Assembly (NCBI GenBank): GCA_041652935.1
Contig: JBAZGH010000004.1
Location: 1 to 40,634 of the forward strand
Length of the DNA stretch: 40,634 nt
Direction of reading: 5' to 3'
From: JBAZGH01 sp041652935
GTDB lineage: Bacteria; Patescibacteriota; Patescibacteriia; Patescibacteriales; XYC2-FULL-47-12
Shown here: positions 17,274-26,048 of the stretch, piece after piece
Numbering within the stretch: the stretch's first letter is position 1
Layout of the letters: every line of letters begins with the position of its first letter
Notes under the pieces: model-generated
The model's input: only the letters and a program-made list of their open reading frames with translations
What the model was told of the DNA's origin: nothing
Database searches by the model: none
Program-made: the position numbers and the translations under genes

Positions 17274-19799
17274 ATGAATAAAGAATTGCCAAAAGTATAC
17301 GATCCTCAAAAATATGAGGATGATATATATAAAAAATGGGAAGACTCCGGATTTTTTAATCCGGATGTTTGTGTTGATAAGGGGGTTTGTGAAAAAGATG
17401 CAGAAACATATACAATAGTTTTACCGCCGCCGAATATTACTGACAAATTACATTTAGGCCATGTAGTAATGGTTGCTATTTCAGATATTTTAATTCGTTA
17501 TAACAGAATGAACGGCAAGCGAGCCCTTTGGATTCCGGGAACCGACCATGCGGCGATTGCCACTCAAAATGTAGTAGAAAAGAAAATTTTAAAAGAACAA
17601 AAAAAATCACGCCATGATTTGGGCCGGGAAAAATTTTTAGACGAAGTTAATAAATTTGTTAAAGAAACCCAAGCGACCATCATTCATCAGTTAAAAAAAA
17701 CCGGAGCATCTTTAGATTGGAGTAGAGAAGCCTTTACTTTAGATGAACAAAGACAAAAAGCTGTTAAACAGATGTTTGTAGATATGTATGAAGCTGGCGC
17801 GATTTATCAAGGACATCGAATTGTAAACTGGTGTCCGCGCTGCCAGTCAACTCTAGCGGATGACGAAGTGGAGCATAAAGAACAGGATGCCAAATTTTAT
17901 ACTTTTAAATACAGCAAAGATTTTCCTTTCGCGATTTCTACTACCCGGCCGGAAACAAAGCTGGGGGACACGGCCGTGGCGGTTAATCCAGATGATAAGA
18001 GGTATAAAAAATATATCGGGCAAGAGTTAGAAGTAAATTTTTGCGGCATGCCATTGAAATTAAAAATAATCGCCGATGATAATGTAGATTCGGAATTCGG
18101 CACTGGCGCGTTAGGCGTTACGCCGGCGCATAGTATGGTTGATTATGAGATGGCGCAAAAAAATAATTTAGAAATAAAAAAAGTAATTGACGAGCAAGGA
18201 AAGATAATTGAAGGACTAAGCGAATTTGGCGGTAAGCGCGTAAAGGAAGCTAGAAAGATGATAATAGAAAAATTAACAGAGCAAAATTTATTAGAAAAAG
18301 AAGAAGATATCAAAAATAATTTAGCGATTTGCTACCGTTGCGGCACGGCCATTGAACCGTTAACTTCCAAACAGTGGTTTGTGAGTGTTGATAAAAAATT
18401 AAAAAAATTAGGGAATAAGTCCTTAAAAGAAAAAGCGATTGAAGTTGCGAAGAAAGGCGAGATAAATTTTGTGCCGGAAAGATTTAGCAAGCGATATTTG
18501 GATTGGATGGAGAATTTGCATGATTGGTGTATTTCCCGCCAAATTTGGTTTGGGCATCAGATTCCGGTTTGGTATAAAGGTGATGAAATTTATGTGGGAG
18601 CAGAAAAGCCATCGGGTGCAGGCTGGACTCAAGATGAAGATGTATTAGATACTTGGTTTTCTTCCGGCATGTGGACTTTTTCAACCTTGGGTTGGCCCTT
18701 CTCCGCTAAAGCTATGGCGGGTAAACCGAACAAAACAGATGATTTAAAAACATATCACCCCACTCAAGTTTTAGAAACCGGTTATGAAATTATCACCTTA
18801 TGGGTTTCGCGTATGATAATGATGTCATTATTTGCGGTAGACCAGATTCCATTTGAGAATGTTTATCTGCACGGCATGGTATTAGACGCTAAAGGAAAAA
18901 AAATGTCCAAGTCAAAAGGCAACGGCATCGATCCCTTGGAAATGATTGAAAAATACGGAACTGATGCGGTGCGCATGTCTTTAATCATAAATAATACTCC
19001 GGGCAATGATATGAAAATGAGCGAGCAGAAAATCGCTGAATTTAGGAACTTCGCGAATAAGCTTTGGAATATAGCGCGGTACGCAATTACGAATTACGAA
19101 CCTTGCCTACCGGCAGGCAGGTTAGGAATTACGAATTATAAAATTGAACGTAGTGAGTGTACGTTAGCAGACAGATGGATTTTAGATAAAATGCATAACT
19201 TAGTAAAAGAAGTGACGCAAGATATTGAAGAATTTAAATTTTCTCAGGCAGGAGAGATGCTGAGGGATTTTACTTGGAATGATTTCGCGGATTGGTATTT
19301 AGAAATAAGCAAATTTGAAAAGACAGAAAATAAAAATAAAATTTTAATGAAAGTTTTACAAGATTTGCTTAAACTTTGGCATCCGTTTATGCCATTTGTA
19401 ACTGAAGCTATTTGGGGAGAACTCGGTAATGATGTAAGCAATAAAGAATTTTTAATGGTTAATTCATGGCCCACCTTCGTCAAGGATACGGCGGGCAAGC
19501 CCGAAAATGAAAAAGATTTTGATTTAGTGAGAGATATTATTACTGCGATTCGTCAAATTAAATCAACCAACAAAATTCCGCCAAAAGAAAAAATTAAAGC
19601 TGTTATTTATGCCGGAGATAAGGTAGAATTAATAGAGAGCCAGGCGGAATTGATTAAAAGTTTGCGGACCGGAGTGGAGGAATTGGAAATTAAACCCTCC
19701 CTAGCCGATGGCAGGGCGGGCAAGGAAAAAAGTGAAGCACCTGCTGACGCTAAATTTAGTAAAATTGACGATATTAAAATTTATATTTTAAAAAATTAA
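17274..19799 (+). CDS. valS: valyl-tRNA synthetase
   Basis: 841 residues. Class I motifs: LPPPNITDKLHLGH (HIGH box, about 49-62) and KKMSKSKGN (about 543-551). The editing domain (STTRPETKLGDTAVAV, about 222-237) and GTDH, CISRQIWFGHQIPVW and ETGYEIITLWVSRM blocks place it as ValRS. It joins valine to tRNA-Val; a tRNA-Val(GAC) gene is 1.7 kb upstream. The C-terminal coiled coil of longer ValRS is absent. Three in-frame insertions look repeat-derived: EPCLPAGRLGITNYKIERSEC (about 613-633, around a CCTACCGGCAGGCAGG palindrome), KDTAGKPEN and SLADGRAGKEKSEAPADAK near the C-terminus. All lie in the anticodon-binding or terminal part, away from the catalytic core. Confidence 0.95.
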   Translation: MNKELPKVYDPQKYEDDIYKKWEDSGFFNPDVCVDKGVCEKDAETYTIVLPPPNITDKLHLGHVVMVAISDILIRYNRMNGKRALWIPGTDHAAIATQNVVEKKILKEQKKSRHDLGREKFLDEVNKFVKETQATIIHQLKKTGASLDWSREAFTLDEQRQKAVKQMFVDMYEAGAIYQGHRIVNWCPRCQSTLADDEVEHKEQDAKFYTFKYSKDFPFAISTTRPETKLGDTAVAVNPDDKRYKKYIGQELEVNFCGMPLKLKIIADDNVDSEFGTGALGVTPAHSMVDYEMAQKNNLEIKKVIDEQGKIIEGLSEFGGKRVKEARKMIIEKLTEQNLLEKEEDIKNNLAICYRCGTAIEPLTSKQWFVSVDKKLKKLGNKSLKEKAIEVAKKGEINFVPERFSKRYLDWMENLHDWCISRQIWFGHQIPVWYKGDEIYVGAEKPSGAGWTQDEDVLDTWFSSGMWTFSTLGWPFSAKAMAGKPNKTDDLKTYHPTQVLETGYEIITLWVSRMIMMSLFAVDQIPFENVYLHGMVLDAKGKKMSKSKGNGIDPLEMIEKYGTDAVRMSLIINNTPGNDMKMSEQKIAEFRNFANKLWNIARYAITNYEPCLPAGRLGITNYKIERSECTLADRWILDKMHNLVKEVTQDIEEFKFSQAGEMLRDFTWNDFADWYLEISKFEKTENKNKILMKVLQDLLKLWHPFMPFVTEAIWGELGNDVSNKEFLMVNSWPTFVKDTAGKPENEKDFDLVRDIITAIRQIKSTNKIPPKEKIKAVIYAGDKVELIESQAELIKSLRTGVEELEIKPSLADGRAGKEKSEAPADAKFSKIDDIKIYILKN
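19085..19136. repeat. palindromic repeat inserted in frame in valS
   Basis: ATTACGAATTACGAA and GGAATTACGAATTA flank the palindrome CCTGCCTGCCGGTAGGCAAGG (on the minus strand). Translated it gives CLPAGR, a peptide typical of this CPR repeat type. Confidence 0.75.
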
Positions 19800-19810
19800 A
19801 TCTATAGGAT

Positions 19811-20839
19811 ATGGAAAAATTAATAATCTTCATTTTTTATGTCGCTGTTTTTTATGTTGCCTCTTTTGTTATAACAATATTAACAAACATCATCGGCAGA
19901 TTCGCTTCAAAAACAAAAACGGATTTAGACGATAGAATAATCAAAGCGATTAAATTGCCGATTCGCTATTTAGCAATTATTTTAGGTTTATTCTATGGCA
20001 TTAAATACAGCGGCATATATTTTTCAATCGGTGGGTATGGCTTAAACGACGCCCTTAAAATTTTAGTTATTCTTTTAGCGGCCTTTGCCGTTGCCAGGAT
20101 AATCAAGGCAATAATGAAATGGATAGCCAATAAAAAAAGAAAAGAAACTAAAAGCCGCGGCGGTGATACTTTGTTCATATTTTTTAGAAAAATTATTAAT
20201 GTAGCGGTTTATTTAGTTGCTTTAATCATTATTTTGGGCCAGTTGGGCATTGAAATCGGGCCATTATTAGCCGGCCTAGGGGTGGCCGGCATCGCGATTG
20301 CTCTTGGTCTGCAGAAAACCTTGGAAAATTTATTTGCGGCGGTATTTTTAGTGCTAGACAAAACAATTAACATCGGCGATTATGTGGAATTAAACGGCGG
20401 AACGCGCGGGCACATTGCTGACATTTCTTGGCGGGCAACCACTATTACAACTTTGGGCGAAAACACGATTATTATTCCCAATTCAGATTTTGTCAATCAA
20501 ACTGTTACTTCGTTTGATTGGCCCACCAGCCAGCAGTATATGTCGGTAACGGTCGGCGTAGCCTATGACAGTGATTTTATCAAAGTAGAAAAAGTGCTGG
20601 AAAAAATAGTTAAGTTTATTTTACAGAAAGAAAAAATGAAATTGGATGGAAATGACCCGATTATCAGATTTGATGAACTGGGGGATTCAGCCGTAACTGT
20701 TAAGGCTATTTTCAAGGTTGACCGGGCCGCTGATGAAAATAAAATCAGAGGCTTGGTAAACAGGGAGATTTTAGTTAATTTTGCTAAAGAAAAAATTAAT
20801 ATTCCATTTCCACAGCGAGTGGTCCATTTGGAAAAATAG
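19811..20839 (+). CDS. MscS family mechanosensitive channel
   Basis: 342 residues. Four to five hydrophobic segments in the N-terminal half, then the pore helix and MscS domain: PLLAGLGVAGIAIALGLQ (about 153-170), NLFAAVFLVLDKTINIGDYVELNGG (about 175-198), with IIPNSDFVNQTVTSFDW (about 223-239) and a C-terminal alpha/beta part. It opens under membrane tension and releases solutes on osmotic downshift. It starts 11 nt after valS and 32 nt before tyrS, so it is probably in the same transcript as the synthetases, which is location rather than function. Confidence 0.92.
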   Translation: MEKLIIFIFYVAVFYVASFVITILTNIIGRFASKTKTDLDDRIIKAIKLPIRYLAIILGLFYGIKYSGIYFSIGGYGLNDALKILVILLAAFAVARIIKAIMKWIANKKRKETKSRGGDTLFIFFRKIINVAVYLVALIIILGQLGIEIGPLLAGLGVAGIAIALGLQKTLENLFAAVFLVLDKTINIGDYVELNGGTRGHIADISWRATTITTLGENTIIIPNSDFVNQTVTSFDWPTSQQYMSVTVGVAYDSDFIKVEKVLEKIVKFILQKEKMKLDGNDPIIRFDELGDSAVTVKAIFKVDRAADENKIRGLVNREILVNFAKEKINIPFPQRVVHLEK

Positions 20840-20871
20840 CATTTATAGAATAAAAAATTTAAATAATTTTT

Positions 20872-22080
20872 ATGCCAAAAATATCAACTGACAAATTAAA
20901 AATTGAAGAATTATTAAATAGAGCTACGGAAGACGTTATTGTAAAAGAAAATTTAAAAAAGAGATTACAATCAGGCAAATGCCTGCGCATTAAACTCGGC
21001 ATTGATCCTACGGGGTCAGTTTTACATTTAGGTCATGCAGTTGTTTTACGAAAATTAAAGGAATTCCAAGATTTAGGCCATCAAGTTATTTTTTTAATTG
21101 GTGATTTTACCGCGCGCATCGGCGATCCAACTGGTCGTTCTAAAGAGAGGAAACCAATGAGTGAAAAAGAAATTAAAGAAAACATGAAAAGTTATATAGA
21201 ACAAGCCAGTATTATTTTAGATCCAAAAAAAATAGAGGTTAGATATAATTCAGAATGGCTGAAAGATATGGATTTACAGGAAATTATTTCTTTAGCCTCA
21301 AAAGCAACCTACGCACAAATCGCTCAACGATCAGATTTTAAAAAACGCATTAAAGATGATGCTGATTTAACCTTACATGAATTTATGTATCCTTTAATGG
21401 TGGCTTATGATTCAGTGGCGTTGAAAGCAGATGTTGAGTTGGGCGGCACGGACCAAAAATTTAATTTATTGATGGGCAGGCAAATACAAAAACGCTATAA
21501 ACAAGAAGAACAGGATATTATAACCTGTCGAATCCTTGAGGGTTTAGATGGAAAAGAAAAAATGAGCAAGAGTCTAAATAATTATATCGCACTAACCGAA
21601 GAGCCTTCAGAAATATATGGAAAACTTATGACATATCCGGACGCTATGATTATTACTGGTTTAGAATTGTTAACTAATATTTCATTGGAGGTAATAAAAA
21701 ATATTGCTAAATCCCTAAAAGAAGGAGAGAATCCGATGAATTACAAGAAGATGATGGCTTTTGAAATAGTTAAGACCATAAAAGGAAAAGAGGGGGCGCA
21801 AGCAGCGCAAGCGCATTTTGAAAAGACGGTGCAGAATAAGGAAATCCCAGAACAAGTTACAAGTCACAAGTCACAAGTTACAAAAATAAATATTGTAGAT
21901 TTACTTGTAGATACAAAGTTAACTAAAAGTAAGGGAGAGGCAAGGAGATTGATAGAGCAGGGAGGGATTAAAGTTAACGGTAAGATTGTAGAAAATATAG
22001 ATTTAAATATAGATTTAAATAAGGAAGGGGTATTATTACAAAGAGGTAAACGGCAGTTTATTAAAGTTATTAAAAAGTAA
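20872..22080 (+). CDS. tyrS: tyrosyl-tRNA synthetase
   Basis: 402 residues. Class I motifs HLGH (in PTGSVLHLGHAVVL, about 46-59) and KMSKS (in KEKMSKSLNN, about 226-235), plus LGGTDQKFNLLMGR for the tyrosine/ATP pocket. The C-terminal S4 RNA-binding domain (LTKSKGEARRLIEQGGIKVNG, about 353-373) binds tRNA-Tyr. Between the catalytic part and S4 domain the linker VTSHKSQVTK (about 328-337) is encoded by an ACAAGTCACAAGTTAC-type direct repeat, one more in-frame repeat insertion in this genome. Confidence 0.95.
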   Translation: MPKISTDKLKIEELLNRATEDVIVKENLKKRLQSGKCLRIKLGIDPTGSVLHLGHAVVLRKLKEFQDLGHQVIFLIGDFTARIGDPTGRSKERKPMSEKEIKENMKSYIEQASIILDPKKIEVRYNSEWLKDMDLQEIISLASKATYAQIAQRSDFKKRIKDDADLTLHEFMYPLMVAYDSVALKADVELGGTDQKFNLLMGRQIQKRYKQEEQDIITCRILEGLDGKEKMSKSLNNYIALTEEPSEIYGKLMTYPDAMIITGLELLTNISLEVIKNIAKSLKEGENPMNYKKMMAFEIVKTIKGKEGAQAAQAHFEKTVQNKEIPEQVTSHKSQVTKINIVDLLVDTKLTKSKGEARRLIEQGGIKVNGKIVENIDLNIDLNKEGVLLQRGKRQFIKVIKK

Positions 22081-22086
22081 TTTTTT

Positions 22087-22160
22087 ATGTCATCTTGAGC
22101 GAAGTCTAGAGATATAATTATATTACTCGACTCCGTTTTACTTCACTAGGAATGACATTT
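22087..22160. repeat. intergenic imperfect palindrome between tyrS and argS
   Basis: ATGTCATCTTGAGCGAAGTC on the left and its near complement GACTCCGTTTTACTTCACTAGGAATGACAT on the right form a dispersed-repeat hairpin filling the spacer (arms split by an ATATAATTATAT centre). Confidence 0.65.
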
Positions 22161-22164
22161 TAGT

Positions 22165-23922
22165 ATGTACACCATAGAAAAAGCAAAACAGAATATTGCA
22201 AATAAAATAAATAAAAATGTAGAGACGCATTATAAAGTGTCTCTCGCGGATTTAGTATTACCTCCCAACCCGGAGATGGGAGATTTGAGTTTCGCCTGTT
22301 TTAGTTTGTCAAAAGAAATGAAAAAAAATCCGGTGGAAGTTGCCAGTGATTTGGCAAAAAAAATTAAGCCTTGCCAGACAGTTAAATCTATTGAAGCAGC
22401 CGGTCCTTACCTTAATTTTAAATTACAGCCGAAAAAATTAGCCCAGGGAGTTCTGTCGGAAACCGGCAAAAAAGATTGTGGGCAAATAAATATTGGAAAG
22501 AATAAAAAGGTACTAGTAGAGTTTGCCTGCCCGAACGTAAATAAGCCGTTCCATATCGGCCATCTTCGCAATATTATTTTAGGAGAATCAATTGTAAGAT
22601 TATTAGAATCAGCGAATTACAAGGTTGTGAGAGTTAATTATCCCAGTGATATCGGCATGAATATTGCCAAAAGCATCTGGGGGATTACTCAAATGCAGTT
22701 AAAATTAAAAAAAGTCGCCGATAAAGACATCAGCAAAAAGATGGAATTTTTAGGCAAGGCCTATGCCCGCGGCAGCCAGGAATATGAAAAAAACGAAAAA
22801 GCCAAACTGGAAATAAACGAAATTAATAAATTGATTTATAAAAAAGACGAAAGCGTTAAAAAACTTTATAATACTGCGCGCGGGTGGAGCTTAAAATATT
22901 TTGACATTATATACAAACGTTTGAATTCACATTTTGATAAAACATATTTTGAATCAGAGGTTGTTGATAGCGCTTTGAAAATTGTGCAAGCCGGTTTAAA
23001 AAAGGGAGTTTTTAGATTAAGCGAGGGAGCGGTTATTTTTGAAGGAGGAAAACACGGCTTGCATGACCGCGTTTTTATAAATTCAGCCGGATTGCCGATT
23101 TATGAGGCAAAAGATTTGGCTTTGGCTAAAAAGCACCTTAGCGATTATAAACCAAGCAAGATAATCCATGTCGTTGCCCAAGAACAAGCAGAGTATTTTA
23201 AAGTTGTTTTTAAAGCTCTGGAAAATCTTATTCCTAACAGCAAAGGAATTGAAGAGCATTTGTCTTACGGAATGGTTAATTTAAAAGGCGTGAAGATGAG
23301 CTCTCGGCTGGGCAATGTAATCACTACGGAAGATCTGCTAAACCAAACTAAAAGTGAAATCATAAAGATTGTAAAAAAGAACAAAGAGATAAAAGACAAG
23401 CCCTCCCATACCTACGGTGGGGCGGGCGAGGAAGATACGGCGGAAAAAATAACTATCGCCGCTGTAAAATATTCAATGCTAAAAAGCGGCAAAGAAAAAA
23501 ATATTATTTTTGACTTAAAAGAATCTGTCAGCTTATCCGGGAACTCCGGGCCGTACCTTCAATATAGTTACGCGCGAATACAAAGTATTCTAACAAAAGT
23601 TAAAAAGTTAAAAAGTTTAAAAGTTAAAAAGTCAAATAGTGAATATTTTTCATATATAAAAAATATTGAACATAAATTATTATTAAAGCTTGCTTTATTT
23701 CCAGATATTACGAAAGAAGCAGTTGAAAAATATGAGCCAGCTTTAGTGGCAAAATATTTATTTGAATTGTCGCAAGAATTTAATGATTATTACCATCAAG
23801 CGCCAATTTTAAAAGCTAAACCGGAGGAAAGGGCATTTCGGCTGGAATTATTGAAATCCGTTGCCATAATTTTAGATAGGGGGATAAATCTATTAGGTTT
23901 TGAGACGGTAGACAAAATGTAA
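22165..23922 (+). CDS. argS: arginyl-tRNA synthetase
   Basis: 585 residues. An N-terminal additional domain (1-100) is followed by the HIGH box in NVNKPFHIGHLRN (about 124-136), YEAKDLALAKKH, and KMSSRLGN (about 382-389), the ArgRS form of KMSKS. The DALR anticodon-binding domain covers the C-terminus (about 470-585: SGPYLQYSYARIQSI, HQAPILKA, GINLLGFE). Two low-complexity insertions come from repeats: KPSHTYGGAGEE (about 412-423) and KKLKSLKVKKSNS (about 484-496). It directly precedes the DUF4012 gene by 4 nt, so these are one transcript. Confidence 0.95.
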   Translation: MYTIEKAKQNIANKINKNVETHYKVSLADLVLPPNPEMGDLSFACFSLSKEMKKNPVEVASDLAKKIKPCQTVKSIEAAGPYLNFKLQPKKLAQGVLSETGKKDCGQINIGKNKKVLVEFACPNVNKPFHIGHLRNIILGESIVRLLESANYKVVRVNYPSDIGMNIAKSIWGITQMQLKLKKVADKDISKKMEFLGKAYARGSQEYEKNEKAKLEINEINKLIYKKDESVKKLYNTARGWSLKYFDIIYKRLNSHFDKTYFESEVVDSALKIVQAGLKKGVFRLSEGAVIFEGGKHGLHDRVFINSAGLPIYEAKDLALAKKHLSDYKPSKIIHVVAQEQAEYFKVVFKALENLIPNSKGIEEHLSYGMVNLKGVKMSSRLGNVITTEDLLNQTKSEIIKIVKKNKEIKDKPSHTYGGAGEEDTAEKITIAAVKYSMLKSGKEKNIIFDLKESVSLSGNSGPYLQYSYARIQSILTKVKKLKSLKVKKSNSEYFSYIKNIEHKLLLKLALFPDITKEAVEKYEPALVAKYLFELSQEFNDYYHQAPILKAKPEERAFRLELLKSVAIILDRGINLLGFETVDKM

Positions 23923-23926
23923 AAAT

Positions 23927-25281
23927 ATGAGAATATTAGGATTTACTTTTTTAACTAAAAAAGAAAAAGCAAACAGGCGTATTGTGGGGATAGCTATAGC
24001 GCTTATCCTTCTTTTTTTAGTTTTTTTTGGTTATAAATTTTTTTCAAGCTATTATTTCAATAGCGGGGAAGGATCGCCAAAAGAAGAAAATATTATTAAT
24101 TTATTGCATTCCTTATTATTCGAAGAGCAGGAACAAGTTTATTTGATACTCCTGCAGAATAATACCGAGCTTCGCCCCACCGGCGGTTTTATCGGCAATT
24201 ACGGGATTTTAAAAATTAAAGAAGGTAGAATCACCTCTCTGTACATTGACGATATCTACAACCTAGATAAATTAGCCGAAGAAAAATTAGAAATAATCCC
24301 GCCCGAACCTTTGCGTAAATATTTTAATCGGGAAAGATGGTTCTTGCGCGATATCAACTGGTCGCCGGATTTTTCCATTTCCGCCCATCGCGCTTGGGCG
24401 ATGTATCTGCTGGAAGGCGGGCAGGAAAAAATCGACGGCATCATTGCTGTAACCCTGAAGTAATAAATGACTTGTTAGATCTTTTTGGAGAAATAGATGT
24501 CGGAGGAATAAAATACAACCGCAGTAATTTTGTCGATGTTCTGGAGTATGAAGTTGAGAAAGGATATTTAGAGAAAGGAGTAGAGGAAAGTGACCGCAAA
24601 GCCATAGTAAACGAAATAGCGCAGAAGTTAAGAGAAAATTTGAAATTTAAAGTGTTGCTTAATCTCATCTCTTTTTCTGATTTAATTAAAGAAAATATCC
24701 GCGAAAAGAATATCGTGGTATATATGACCAATGAAAAATTGCAGGAGAAATTCAGCGAATACGGCCTTACCGGGGAATTGAAAGCAGCCTACAGCGACTA
24801 TCTTATGGTGGTTGACGCTAATTTGGGGAGTTTAAAAACAGACCCGGCCGTGCAAAGAATAATAAAATATGCAGTAGATGAAACGGGGGGAAAATTAATA
24901 GCTCAACTTAATATAGAATACACCCACACCGGATCTTTAGATTGGAAAACTTCGCATTACCGCACTTATACCAGGATTTATGCGCCGACCGGGTCTAAAT
25001 TAATAAATTATCAGGGCGCGATGGCTGACGACACAAAGGCTCCGGGTTTGGTGGATATTTCCGAAGATTTAGGCAAAACCGTGTTTGGCGTTTTTTTATC
25101 AATAAATCCGGGGGAAAGAAAAATATTATCTTTAACTTATGAGTTGCCGGCGGATGTTGCGGATAAGGATTATAGTTTAATTCTCCAGAAGCAGCCCGGG
25201 AATGACTTTACAAATTATGAAATCAGGGCGAGAGATAAGACATGGCAGGGGCCGTTAGTTGAAGATAAACTCTTTCAATAA
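23927..25281 (+). pseudogene. DUF4012 membrane-anchored protein, split by a frameshift
   Basis: The first frame (23927-24463) has a TM helix (about 20-42) and the DUF4012 opening LLLQNNTELRPTGGFIGNYG, and ends in IDGIIAVT followed by a false LK-stop. The rest, PEVINDLLDLFGEID, continues one frame over to the stop at 25281. One extra C in the run at 24453-24455 restores a single protein of about 451 residues. This is either a sequencing/assembly error or a recent inactivating deletion. DUF4012 proteins of CPR and Actinobacteria are surface proteins of unknown role, often near polysaccharide genes, as here (Wzz and O-antigen-type genes follow). Confidence 0.8.
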
Positions 25282-25311
25282 AAAATCCCGCGCATTCGCG
25301 GGATTTTTTAT
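25279..25311. terminator. terminator between convergent genes
   Basis: AAAAATCCCGCG and CGCGGGATTTTT form a perfect 12-bp stem with a CATT loop and flanking A/T runs. Confidence 0.9.
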
Positions 25312-25328
25312 TTTGTTTGTTTATTATT

Positions 25329-25928
25329 TTATTTATTATGCTTTTGATAAACAAAAAGTATTCCGGCCGCCGCCCCGAAGATTATTCCTATTAGCACATT
25401 TAATATAATATTAGGCTTAACCGGAAGGACTGAAATCGAGGGGCTGTCAATAATTCGGACATCAACATTCTGCAGGCTATGGTAAAAATTATTGGTAGTT
25501 TTCAGCGTAAAGATTACTGCTCGGGCTATATTTTCCGCCTGCTGTTTATTCGGGTGGTAAACTGACAAAGAAATAATTCCAGAATCGTAAATAGCCTTTG
25601 CCTGGACAGTACTATTCCATTCTGTCATTTGTTTCTTTTTTGAACCGGAAAAATATTCGGTATCAATATTAAATCCATCCTTAGTCGATTGGCTATAGAA
25701 TGATTCAGAGGAGACTATTTTTGCCAGCAGGTTGCTTAAATATTCATTCATTTTAGAGGCCGAATAAGAATCGGTCCCTTCCTCAAAATTTTGCACCACC
25801 AAGACTTTCGCCTGCGCTCGGTATTTTAAGGGCTGGGCGAAGGTAATAATTAAGGCAATGATCAAAAAAGTTAAAGTAGTGAACATTATTATTTTTCGCC
25901 CCTTTTTAATAACAGTAGATAATTTCAT
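25329..25928 (-). CDS. Wzz/chain-length-determinant-like polysaccharide protein
   Basis: 199 residues from the ATG at 25928 (MKLSTVIKKGRK); the frame stays open further upstream across a terminator hairpin and is not part of the protein. Two membrane helices bracket a periplasm-type domain: TM1 about 13-33 (IIMFTTLTFLIIALIITF) and TM2 about 171-192 after the proline-containing SVLPVKPNIILNVLIG, the Wzz hallmark. It would set polymer length in a Wzy-type polysaccharide pathway. No tyrosine kinase domain is fused. It is on the opposite strand from the O-antigen ligase and glycosyltransferases 4 kb away, so shared regulation is not implied. Confidence 0.82.
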   Translation of the reverse strand: MKLSTVIKKGRKIIMFTTLTFLIIALIITFAQPLKYRAQAKVLVVQNFEEGTDSYSASKMNEYLSNLLAKIVSSESFYSQSTKDGFNIDTEYFSGSKKKQMTEWNSTVQAKAIYDSGIISLSVYHPNKQQAENIARAVIFTLKTTNNFYHSLQNVDVRIIDSPSISVLPVKPNIILNVLIGIIFGAAAGILFVYQKHNK

Positions 25929-25986
25929 ATTATTAAGTTTATTTAATTTAATAATAGTATATTTATTTAAAAAAGTAAATTTTAGA

Positions 25987-26023
25987 AAGAAAAAGGGCGG
26001 AAGCGTATTATGTGCTTCCGCCC
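25987..26023 (-). terminator. terminator of the large secreted protein gene
   Basis: On the minus strand GGGCGGAAGC and GCTTCCGCCC form a perfect 10-bp stem followed by TTTTTCTTTC. It lies 26 nt after the stop of the 900-residue gene. Confidence 0.9.
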
Positions 26024-26048
26024 GAAAGATCAATTCGGCCCCGGCGCA

